Below, piece after piece: positions 51,601-63,773 of a DNA stretch of 64,000 nt; within the stretch, counting starts at the first letter, position 1, and every line of letters begins with the position of its first letter. Under the pieces are notes generated by a model. That model was not told the DNA's origin. It saw only the letters and a list, made by a program, of their open reading frames with translations, and did not search any database. The stretch comes from Auanema rhodensis. Its lineage: Eukaryota; Nematoda; Chromadorea; Rhabditida; Rhabditidae. A program made the position numbers and the translations under genes. The DNA is taken from NCBI GenBank assembly GCA_964057225.1, contig OZ059897.1, positions 1,302,001-1,366,000 of the forward strand. The letters are read 5' to 3'.

Positions 51601-53945
51601 ACGCTCAATACAAAAATTATTTATGATTGTTTGAAAAAAGATGCATTAGTGTATGTTGAGTTTCCATGTACACTCAACATTGCTTCCAAAAACATTTTGA
51701 CAAAAATTTTCCCGAAAAATTTCAAGATAATTTTACAAAAACTAGATGTTTTTAGATTCCTTTTTTTAAGGCGAAAACGATGGACAATGTTATTCAACGA
51801 AAAAATTGATTCTTCAGGGTGAAAATCGAGGATATAAGTGTGAACTTATATCAGTTGATATATCGGTGCATTTTTGAGCTAGCGCAAATCTGATAACACA
51901 GATCGACGCAGCTTAAAAATCCGCATCGAATGCACTATCCTACATTGAGAAACGCTTAATACAAAAATTAGTTATGCTCGTTTGAAAAATGATTCATTAG
52001 TGTATGTTGAGTTTCCATGTACACTCAACATTGCTTCCAAAAACATTTTGACAAAAATTTTCGCGAAAAATTTCAAGATAATTTTACAAAAACTAGATGT
52101 TTTTGAATTTCTTTTTTTAAGGCAAAAACGATGGACAATGTTATTCAACGAAAAAATTAATTCTTCAGGGTGAAAATCGAGGATATAAGTGTGAACTTAT
52201 ATCAATTGATATCTCGGTGCATTTTTAAGCTAACTCAAATCTGATAACACAGATCGACGCAGCTTAAAAATTCGTTTCGAATGCACTATACTACATTGAG
52301 AAACGCTCAATACAAAAATTATTTATGATTGTTTGAAAAAAGATGCATTAGTGTATGTTGAGTTTCCATGTACACTCAACATTGCTTCCAAAAACATTTT
52401 GACAAAAATTTTCGCGAAAAATTTCAAGATAATTTTACAAAAACTAGATGCTTTTAGATTTCTTTTTTTAAGGCGAAGACGATGGACAATGTTATTCAAC
52501 GAAAAAATTAATTCTTCAGGGTGAAAATCGAGGATATAAGTGTGAACTTATATCAATTGATATCTCGGTGCATTTTTAAGCTAACTCAAATCTGATAACA
52601 CAGATCGACGCAGCTTAAAAATCCGCATCGAATGCACTATACTACATTGAGAAACGCTCAATACAAAAATTATTTATGATTGTTTCAAAAATGATGCATT
52701 AGTGTATGTTGAGTTTCCATGTACACTCAACATTGCTTCCAAAAACATTTTGACAAAAATTTTCCCGAAAAATTTCAAGATAATTTTACAAAAACTAGAT
52801 GTTTTTAGATTCCTTTTTTCAAGGCAAAGACGATGGACAATGTTATTCAACGAAAAAATTAATTCTTCAGGGTGAAAATCGAGGATATAAGTGTGAACTT
52901 ATATCAGTTGATATCTCGGTGAATTTTTAAGCTAACTCAAATCTGATAACACAGATCGACGCAGCTTAAAAATCCGTTTCGAATGCACTATACTACATTG
53001 AGAAACGCTCAATACAAAAATTATTTATGATTGTTTGAAAAAAGATGCATTAGTGTATGTTGAGTTTCCATGTACACTCAACATTGCTTCCAAAAACATT
53101 TTGACAAAAATTTTCCCGAAAAATTTCAAGATAATTTTACAGAAACTAGATGTTTTTAGATTCCTTTTTTTAAGGCGAAAACGATGGACAATGTTATTCA
53201 ACGAAAAAATTAATTCTTCAGGGTGAAAATCGAGGATATAAGTGTGAACTTATATCAGTTGATATCTCGGTGAATTTTTAAGCTAGCGCAAATCTGACAA
53301 CACAGATCGACGCAGCTTAAAAATCCGCATCGAATGCACTATACTACATTGAGAAACGCTCAATACAAAAATTAGTTATGATCGTTTGAAAAATGATGCA
53401 TTAGTGTATGTTGAGTTTCCATGTACACTCAACATTGCTTCCAAAAACATTTTGACAAAAATTTTCCCGAAAAATTTCAAGATAATTTTACAAAAAGTAG
53501 ATGTTTTTGAATTTCTTTTTTTAAGGCGAAAACGATGGACAATGTTATTCAACGAAAAAATTAATTCTTCAGGGTGAAAATCGAGGATATAAGTGTGAAC
53601 TTATATCAGTTGATATCTCGGTGCATTTTTAAGCTAACTCAAATCTGATAACACAGATCGACGCAGCTTAAAAATCCGCATCGAATGCACTAAACTACAT
53701 TGAGAAACGCTCAATACAAAAATTATTTATGATTGTTTGAAAAAAGATGCATTAGTGTATGTTGAGTTTCCATGTACACTCAACATTGCTTCCAAAAACA
53801 TTTTGACAAAAATTTTCCCGAAAAATTTCAAGATAATTTTACAGAAACTAGATGTTTTTAGATTCCTTTTTTCAAGGCAAAGACGATGGACAATGTTATT
53901 CAACAAAAAAATTAATTCTTCAGGGTGAAAATCGAGGATATAAGT
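48681..53945 (+). repeat. 8-mer / 7-mer higher-order repeat pair, M139-M146 and M147-M153
   Basis: The first copy has eight monomers and the second seven. M139-140 match M147-148 at 2,808 bp (tatatcggtgcatttttgag at about 49049 and 51857; ctatcctacattg). M142-146 match M149-153 at 2,457 bp (aaattcgtttcg at about 49812 and 52269; gtttcaaaaatgatg at 50226 and 52683; ctgacaacac; actaaactac). One monomer, M141-like, was therefore lost from copy 2. Copy 2 also carries ttcgcgaaa in two adjacent monomers (52061 and 52412), absent from copy 1. Confidence 0.9.
50227..50229 (+). other. Start-codon loss in the recurrent open frame (M143; same in M150)
   Basis: G-to-C at 50229 changes the TTG that opens the recurrent frame to TTC. 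The same change occurs at 52686 in M150, the corresponding monomer of the next higher-order copy. The change was duplicated rather than removed, which argues against selection on the frame. Confidence 0.85.
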
Positions 53946-56051
53946 GTGAACTTATATCAGTTGATATCTCGGTGCATTTTTAAGCTAACTCAAATCTGAT
54001 AACACAGATCGACGCAGCTTAAAAATCCGCATCGAATGCACTATACTACATTGAGAAACGCTCAATACAAAAATTATTTATGATTGTTTGAAAAAAGATG
54101 CATTAGTGTATGTTGAGTTTCCATGTACACTCAACATTGCTTCCAAAAACATTTTGACAAAAAATTTCCCGAAAAATTTCAAGATAATTTTACAAAAAGT
54201 AGATGTTTTTGAATTTCTTTTTTTAAGGCGAAAACGATGGACAATGTTATTCAACGAAAAAATTAATTCTTCAGGGTGAAAATCGAGGATATAAGTGTGA
54301 ACTTATATCAATTGATGTCTCGGTGCATTTTTAAGCTAGCGCAAATCTGATAACACAGATCGACGCAGCTTAAAAATCCGCATCGAATGCACTATACTAC
54401 ATTGAGAAACGCTCAATACAAAAATTATTTATGATTGTTTGAAAAAAGATGCATTAGTGTATGTTGAGTTTCCATGTACACTCAACATTGCTTCCAAAAA
54501 CATTTTGACAAAAATTTTCCCGAAAAATTTCAAGATAATTTTACAAAAACTAGATGTTTTCAGATTCCTTTTTTCAAGGCAAAGACGATGGACAATGTTA
54601 TTCAACGAAAAAATTAATTCTTCAGGGTGAAAATCGAGGATATAAGTGTGAACTTATATCAGTTGATATCTCGGTGAATTTTTAAGCTAACTCAAATCTG
54701 ATAACACAGATCGACGCAGCTTAAAAATCCGTTTCGAATGCACTATACTACATTGAGAAACGCTCAATACAAAAATTATTTATGATTGTTTGAAAAAAGA
54801 TGCATTAGTGTATGTTGAGTTTCCATGTACACTCAACATTGCTTCCAAAAACATTTTGACAAAAATTTTCCCGAAAAATTTCAAGATAATTTTACAAAAA
54901 GTAGATGTTTTTGAATTTCTTTTTTTAAGGCGAAAACGATGGACAATGTTATTCAACGAAAAAATTAATTCTTCAGGGTGAAAATCGAGGATATAAGTGT
55001 GAACTTATATCAGTTGATATCTCGGTGCATTTTTAAGCTAACTCAAATCTGATAACACAGATCGACGCAGCTTAAAAATCCGCATCGAATGCACTAAACT
55101 ACATTGAGAAACGCTCAATACAAAAATTATTTATGATTGTTTGAAAAAAGATGCATTAGTGTATGTTGAGTTTCCATGTACACTCAACATTGCTTCCAAA
55201 AACATTTTGACAAAAATTTTCCCGAAAAATTTCAAGATAATTTTACAGAAACTAGATGTTTTTAGATTCCTTTTTTCAAGGCAAAGACGATGGACAATGT
55301 TATTCAACAAAAAAATTAATTCTTCAGGGTGAAAATCGAGGATATAAGTGTGAACTTATATCAGTTGATATCTCGGTGCATTTTTAAGCTAACTCAAATC
55401 TGATAACACAGATCGACGCAGCTTAAAAATCCGCATCGAATGCACTATACTACATTGAGAAACGCTCAATACAAAAATTATTTATGATTGTTTGAAAAAA
55501 GATGCATTAGTGTATGTTGAGTTTCCATGTACACTCAACATTGCTTCCAAAAACATTTTGACAAAAAATTTCCCGAAAAATTTCAAGATAATTTTACAAA
55601 AAGTAGATGTTTTTGAATTTCTTTTTTTAAGGCGAAAACGATGGACAATGTTATTCAACGAAAAAATTAATTCTTCAGGGTGAAAATCGAGGATATAAGT
55701 GTGAACTTATATCAATTGATGTCTCGGTGCATTTTTAAGCTAGCGCAAATCTGATAACACAGATCGACGCAGCTTAAAAATCCGCATCGAATGCACTATA
55801 CTACATTGAGAAACGCTCAATACAAAAATTATTTATGATTGTTTGAAAAAAGATGCATTAGTGTATGTTGAGTTTCCATGTACACTCAACATTGCTTCCA
55901 AAAACATTTTGACAAAAATTTTCCCGAAAAATTTCAAGATAATTTTACAAAAACTAGATGTTTTCAGATTCCTTTTTTCAAGGCAAAGACGATGGACAAT
56001 GTTATTCAACGAAAAAATTAATTCTTCAGGGTGAAAATCGAGGATATAAGT
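53595..56051 (+). repeat. 4-mer higher-order repeat (1,404 bp), almost two copies, M153-M159
   Basis: M153-156 and M157-159 share order and markers at 1,404 bp: actaaactac; gacaaaaaatttcccg (54158 and 55562); caattgatgtctcgg with gttttcagattcc; and gtttttgaatttc. The upstream half of M160 still follows the pattern, but its body belongs to the 12-mer. M153 is shared with the end of the 7-mer copy, so the two systems overlap by one monomer. Confidence 0.85.
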
Positions 56052-59000
56052 GTGAACTTATATCAGTTGATATCTCGGTGAATTTTTAAGCTAACTCAAA
56101 TCTGATAACACAGATCGACGCAGCTTAAAAATCCGTTTCGAATGCACTATACTACATTGAGAAACGCTCAATACAAAAATTATTTATGATTGTTTGAAAA
56201 AAGATGCATTAGTGTATGTTGAGTTTCCATGTACACTCAACATTGCTTCCAAAAACATTTTGACAAAAATTTTCCCGAAAAATTTCAAAATAATTTTACA
56301 AAAACTAGATGTTTTTAGATTCCTTTTTTCAAGGCAAAGACGATGGACAATGTTATTCAACGAAAAAATTGATTCTTCAGGGTGAAAATCGAGGATATAA
56401 GTGTGAACTTATATCAGTTGATATCTCGGTGCATTTTTAAGCTAACTCAAATCTGATAACACAGATCGACGCAGCTTAAAAATCCGCATCGAATGCACTA
56501 AACTACATTGAAAAACGCTCAATACAAAAATTATTTATGATTGTTTGAAAAAAGATGCATTAGTGTATGTTGAGTTTCCATGTACACTCAACATTGCTTC
56601 CAAAAACATTTTGACAAAAATTTTCCCGAAAAATTTCAAGATAATTTCACAGAAACTAGATGTTTTTAGATTCCTTTTTTCAAGGCAAAGACGATGGACA
56701 ATGTTATTAAACAAAAAAATTAATTCTTCAGGGTGAAAATCGAGGATATAAGTGTGAACTTATATCAGTTGATATCTCGGTGAATTTTAAAGCTAACTCA
56801 AATCTGATAACACAGATCGACGCAGCTTAAAAATCCGTTTCGAATGCACTATACTACATTGAGAAACGCTCAATACAAAAATTATTTATGATTGTTTGAA
56901 AAAAGATGCATTAGTGTATGTTGAGTTTCCATGTACACTCAACATTGCTTCCAAAAACATTTTGACAAAAATTTTCCCGAAAAATTTCAAGATAATTTCA
57001 CAGAAACTAGATGTTTTTAGATTCCTTTTTTCAAGGCAAAGACGATGGACAATGTTATTCAACAAAAAAATTAATTCTTCAGGGTGAAAATCGAGGATAT
57101 AAGTGTGAACTTATATCAGTTGATATCTCGGTGAATTTTAAAGCTAACTCAAATCTGATAACACAGATCGACGCAGCTTAAAAATCCGTTTCGAATGCAC
57201 TATACTACATTGAGAAACGCTCAATACAAAAATTATTTATGATTGTTTGAAAAATGATGCATTAGTGTATGTTGAGTTTCCATGTACACTCAACATTGCT
57301 TCCAAAAACATTTTGACAAAAATTTTCCCGAAAAATTTCAAGATAATTTTACAAAAACTAGATGTTTTTAGATTCCTTTTTTTAAGGCGAAAACGATGGA
57401 CAATGTTATTCAACGAAAAAATTAATTCTTCAGGGTGAAAATCGAGGATATAAGTGTGAACTTATATCAGTTGATATCTCGGTGCATTTTTAAGCTAACT
57501 CAAATCTGATAACACAGATCGACGCAGCTTAAAAATCCGTTTCGAATGCACTATACTACATTGAGAAACGCTCAGTACAAAAATTATTTATGATTGTTTG
57601 AAAAAAGATGCATTAGTGTATGTTGAGTTTCCATGTACACTCAACATTGCTTCCAAAAACATTTTGACAAAAATTTTCCCGAAAAATTTCAAGATAATTT
57701 TACAAAAACTAGATGTTTTTAGATTCCTTTTTTCAAGGCAAAGACGATGGACAATGTTATTCAACGAAAAAATTAATTCTTCAGGGTGAAAATCGAGGAT
57801 ATAAGTGTGAACTTATATCAGTTGATATCTCGGTGCATTTTCAAGCTAACTCAAATCTGATAACACAGATCGACGCAGCTTAAAAATCCGTTTCGAATGC
57901 ACTATACTACATTGAGTAACGCTCAATACAAAAATTATTTATGATTGTTTGAAAAAAGATGCATTAGTGTATGTTGAGTTTCCATGTACACTCAACATTG
58001 CTTCCAAAAACATTTTGACAAAAATTTTCCCGAAAAATTTCAAGATAATTTTGCGGAAAGTAGATGTTTTTAGATTTCTTTTCTTAAGGCGAAGACGATG
58101 GACAATGTTATTCAACGAAAAAATTAATTCTTCAGGGTGAAAATCGAGGATTTAAGTGTGAACTTATATCAGTTGATATCTCGGTGAATTTTTAAGCTAG
58201 CGCAAATCTGATAACACAGATCGACGCAGTTTAAAAATCCGCATCGAATGCATTATACTACATTGGAAAACGCTCAATACAAAAATTATTTATGATTGTT
58301 TGAAAAAAGATGCATTAGTGTATGTTGAGTTTCCATGTACACTCAACATTGCTTCCAAAAACATTTTGACAAAAATTTTCCCGAAAAATTTCAAGATAAT
58401 TTTACAAAAACTAGATGTTTTTAGATTCCTTTTTTTAAGGCGAAAACGATGGACAATGTTATTCAACGAAAAAATTGATTCTTCAGGGTGAAAATCGAGG
58501 ATATAAGTGTGAACTTATATCAGTTGATATCTCGGTGCATTTTTAAGCTAACTCAAATCTGATAACACAGATCGACGCAGCTTAAAAATCCGTTTCGAAT
58601 GCACTATACTACATTGAGAAACGCTCAATACAAAAATTATTTATGATTGTTTGAAAAAAGATGCATTAGTGTATGTTGAGTTTCCATGTACACTCAACAT
58701 TGCTTCCAAAAACATTTTGACAAAAATTTTCCCGAAAAATTTCAAGATAATTTTACAAAAACTAGATGTTTTTAGATTCCTTTTTTCAAGGCAAAGACGA
58801 TGGACAATGTTATTCAACGAAAAAATTAATTCTTCAGGGTGAAAATCGAGGATATAAGTGTGAACTTATATCAGTTGATAACTCGGTGCATTTTCAAGCT
58901 AACTCAAATCTGATAACACAGATCGACGCAGCTTAAAAATCCGTTTCGAATGCACTATACTACATTGAGAAACGCTCAATACAAAAATTATTTATGATTG

Positions 59001-59711
59001 TTTGAAAAAAGATGCATTAGTGTATGTTGAGTTTCCATGTACACTCAACATTGCTTCCAAAAACATTTTGACTAAAATTTTCCCGAAAAATTTCAAGATA
59101 ATTTTACAAAAACTAGATGTTTTTAGATTCCTTTTTTTAAGGCGAAAACGATGGACAATGTTATTCAACGAAAAAATTGATTCTTCAGGGTGAAAATCGA
59201 GGATATAAGTGTGAACTTATATCAGTTGATATCTCGGTGCATTTTTAAGCTAACTCAAATCTGATAACACAGATCGACGCAGCTTAAAAATCCGTTTCGA
59301 ATGCACTATACTACATTGAGAAACGCTCAATACAAAAATTATTTATGATTGTTTGAAAAAAGATGCATTAGTGTATGTTGAGTTTCCATGTACACTCAAC
59401 ATTGCTTCCAAAAACATTTTGACAAAAATTTTCCCGAAAAATTTCAAGATAATTTTACAAAAACTAGATGTTTTTAGATTCCTTTTTTTAAGGCGAAAAC
59501 GATGGACAATGTTATTCAACGAAAAAATTGATTCTTCAGGGTGAAAATCGAGGATATAAGTGTGAACTTATATCAGTTGATATCTCGGTGCATTTTTAAG
59601 CTAACTCAAATCTGATAACACAGATCGACGCAGCTTAAAAATCCGTTTCGAATGCACTATACTACATTGAGAAACGCTCAATACAAAAATTATTTATGAT
59701 TGTTTGAAAAA

Positions 59712-59997
59712 TGATGCATTAGTGTATGTTGCGTTTCCATGTACACTCAACATTGCTTCCAAAAACATTTTGACAGAAATTTTCCCGAAAAATTTCAAGA
59801 TAATTTTACAAAAAGTAGATGTTTTTAGATTTCTTTTTTTAAGGCAAAGACGATGGACAATGTTATTCAACGAAAAAATTAATTCTTCAGGGTGAAAATC
59901 GAGGATATAAGTGTGAACTTATATCAGTTGATATCTCTTTGCATTTTTAAGCTAACGCAAATCTGATAACACAGATCGTCGCAGCTTAAAAATCCGC
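59712..59997 (+). repeat. gcg-type patch inside the gag-type 12-mer (M170 body to M171 upstream)
   Basis: From the diagnostic T at 59712 to the C at 59997, the sequence has gttgcg, gtagatg, gatttcttttttt, gcaaagacg, ctctttgc, aagctaacgc, cagatcgtcg and ccgcttcg. All are gcg-type markers last seen before 32290. Flanking sequence on both sides is the local aaaaaagatgc, gag-type. The corresponding monomer of copy 2 (M182) is gag-type. The patch is about 286-415 bp and crosses a monomer boundary. It has one private change, gacagaaat near 59772. Confidence 0.88.
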
Positions 59998-62900
59998 TTC
60001 GAATGCACTATACTACATTGAGAAACGCTCAATACAAAAATTATTTATGATTGTTTGAAAAAAGATGCATTAGTGTATGTTGAGTTTCCATGTACACTCA
60101 ACATTGCTTCCAAAAACATTTTGACAAAAATTTTCCCGAAAAATTTCAAGATAATTTTACAAAAACTAGATGTTTTTAGATTCCTTTTTTTAAGGCGAAA
60201 ACGATGGACAATGTTATTCAACGAAAAAATTGATTCTTCAGGGTGAAAATCGAGGATATAAGTGTGAACTTATATCAGTTGATATCTCGGTGCATTTTTA
60301 AGCTAACTCAAATCTGATAACACAGATCGACGCAGCTTAAAAATCCGTTTCGAATGCACTATACTACATTGAGAAACGCTCAATACAAAAATTATTTATG
60401 ATTGTTTGAAAAAAGATGCATTAGTGTATGTTGAGTTTCCATGTACACTCAACATTGCTTCCAAAAACATTTTGACAAAAATTTTCCCGAAAAATTTCAA
60501 GATAATTTTACAAAAACTAGATGTTTTTAGATTCCTTTTTTCAAGGCAAAGACGATGGACAATGTTATTCAACGAAAAAATTGATTCTTCAGGGTGAAAA
60601 TCGAGGATATAAGTGTGAACTTATATCAGTTGATATCTCGGTGCATTTTTAAGCTAACTCAAATCTGATAACACAGATCGACGCAGCTTAAAAATCCGCA
60701 TCGAATGCACTAAACTACATTGAAAAACGCTCAATACAAAAATTATTTATGATTGTTTGAAAAAAGATGCATTAGTGTATGTTGAGTTTCCATGTACACT
60801 CAACATTGCTTCCAAAAACATTTTGACAAAAATTTTCCCGAAAAATTTCAAGATAATTTTACAGAAACTAGATGTTTTTAGATTCCTTTTTTCAAGGCAA
60901 AGACGATGGACAATGTTATTCAACAAAAAAATTAATTCTTCAGGGTGAAAATCGAGGATATAAGTGTGAACTTATATCAGTTGATATCTCGGTGAATTTT
61001 AAAGCTAACTCAAATCTGATAACACAGATCGACGCAGCCTAAAAATCCGTTTCGAATGCACTATACTACATTGAGAAACGCTCAATACAAAAATTATTTA
61101 TGATTGTTTGAAAAAAGATGCATTAGTGTATGTTGAGTTTCCATGTACACTCAACATTGCTTCCAAAAACATTTTGACAAAAATTTTCCCGAAAAATTTC
61201 AAGATAATTTCACAGAAACTAGATGTTTTTAGATTCCTTTTTTCAAGGCAAAGACGATGGACAATGTTATTCAACAAAAAAATTAATTCTTCAGGGTGAA
61301 AATCGAGGATATAAGTGTGAACTTATATCAGTTGATATCTCGGTGAATTTTAAAGCTAACTCAAATCTGATAACACAGATCGACGCAGCTTAAAAATCCG
61401 TTTCGAATGCACTATACTACATTGAGAAACGCTCAATACAAAAATTATTTATGATTGTTTGAAAAATGATGCATTAGTGTATGTTGAGTTTCCATGTACA
61501 CTCAACATTGCTTCCAAAAACATTTTGACAAAAATTTTCCCGAAAAATTTCAAGATAATTTTACAAAAACTAGATGTTTTTAGATTCCTTTTTTTAAGGC
61601 GAAAACGATGGACAATGTTATTCAACGAAAAAATTAATTCTTCAGGGTGAAAATCGAGGATATAAGTGTGAACTTATATCAGTTGATATCTCGGTGCATT
61701 TTTAAGCTAACTCAAATCTGATAACACAGATCGACGCAGCTTAAAAATCCGTTTCGAATGCACTATACTACATTGAGAAACGCTCAGTACAAAAATTATT
61801 TATGATTGTTTGAAAAAAGATGCATTAGTGTATGTTGAGTTTCCATGTACACTCAACATTGCTTCCAAAAACATTTTGACAAAAATTTTCCCGAAAAATT
61901 TCAAGATAATTTTACAAAAACTAGATGTTTTTAGATTCCTTTTTTCAAGGCAAAGACGATGGACAATGTTATTCAACGAAAAAATTAATTCTTCAGGGTG
62001 AAAATCGAGGATATAAGTGTGAACTTATATCAGTTGATATCTCGGTGCATTTTCAAGCTAACTCAAATCTGATAACACAGATCGACGCAGCTTAAAAATC
62101 CGTTTCGAATGCACTATACTACATTGAGAAACGCTCAATACAAAAATTATTTATGATTGTTTGAAAAAAGATGCATTAGTGTATGTTGAGTTTCCATGTA
62201 CACTCAACATTGCTTCCAAAAACATTTTGACAAAAATTTTCCCGAAAAATTTCAAGATAATTTTGCGGAAAGTAGATGTTTTTAGATTTCTTTTCTTAAG
62301 GCGAAGACGATGGACAATGTTATTCAACGAAAAAATTAATTCTTCAGGGTGAAAATCGAGGATTTAAGTGTGAACTTATATCAGTTGATATCTCGGTGAA
62401 TTTTTAAGCTAGCGCAAATCTGATAACACAGATCGACGCAGCTTAAAAATCCGCATCGAATGCATTATACTACATTGGAAAACGCTCAATACAAAAATTA
62501 TTTATGATTGTTTGAAAAAAGATGCATTAGTGTATGTTGAGTTTCCATGTACACTCAACATTGCTTCCAAAAACATTTTGACAAAAATTTTCCCGAAAAA
62601 TTTCAAAATAATTTTACAAAAACTAGATGTTTTTAGATTCCTTTTTTTAAGGCGAAAACGATGGACAATGTTATTCAACGAAAAAATTGATTCTTCAGGG
62701 TGAAAATCGAGGATATAAGTGTGAACTTATATCAGTTGATATCTCGGTGCATTTTTAAGCTAGCGCAAATCTGATAACACAGATCGACGCAGTTTAAAAA
62801 TCCGCATCGAATGCATTATACTACATTGGAAAACGCTCAATACAAAAATTATTTATGATTGTTTGAAAAAAGATGCATTAGTGTATGTTGAGTTTCCATG

Positions 62901-63773
62901 TACACTCAACATTGCTTCCAAAAACATTTTGACAAAAATTTTCCCGAAAAATTTCAAGATAATTTTACAAAAACTAGATGTTTTTAGATTCCTTTTTTCA
63001 AGGCAAAGACGATGGACAATGTTATTCAACGAAAAAATTAATTCTTCAGGGTGAAAATCGAGGATATAAGTGTGAACTTATATCAGTTGATATCTCGGTG
63101 CATTTTCAAGCTAACTCAAATCTGATAACACAGATCGACGCAGCTTAAAAATCCGTTTCGAATGCACTATACTACATTGAGAAACGCTCAATACAAAAAT
63201 TATTTATGATTGTTTGAAAAAAGATGCATTAGTGTATGTTGAGTTTCCATGTACACTCAACATTGCTTCCAAAAACATTTTGACTAAAATTTTCCCGAAA
63301 AATTTCAAGATAATTTTACAAAAACTAGATGTTTTTAGATTCCTTTTTTTAAGGCGAAAACGATGGACAATGTTATTCAACGAAAAAATTGATTCTTCAG
63401 GGTGAAAATCGAGGATATAAGTGTGAACTTATATCAGTTGATATCTCGGTGCATTTTTAAGCTAACTCAAATCTGATAACACAGATCGACGCAGCTTAAA
63501 AATCCGTTTCGAATGCACTATACTACATTGAGAAACGCTCAATACAAAAATTATTTATGATTGTTTGAAAAAAGATGCATTAGTGTATGTTGAGTTTCCA
63601 TGTACACTCAACATTGCTTCCAAAAACATTTTGACAAAAATTTTCCCGAAAAATTTCAAGATAATTTTACAAAAACTAGATGTTTTTAGATTCCTTTTTT
63701 TAAGGCGAAAACGATGGACAATGTTATTCAACGAAAAAATTGATTCTTCAGGGTGAAAATCGAGGATATAAGT

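Noticed and set aside
142-63756. About 170 near-identical 63-residue open frames as a tandem gene family
   Set aside because: They start at TTG, have no ATG until near the end, no recognisable domain, and no separate promoter or spacer. Stops, start losses and frameshifts are copied along with the repeats. They are shadows of the satellite monomer.
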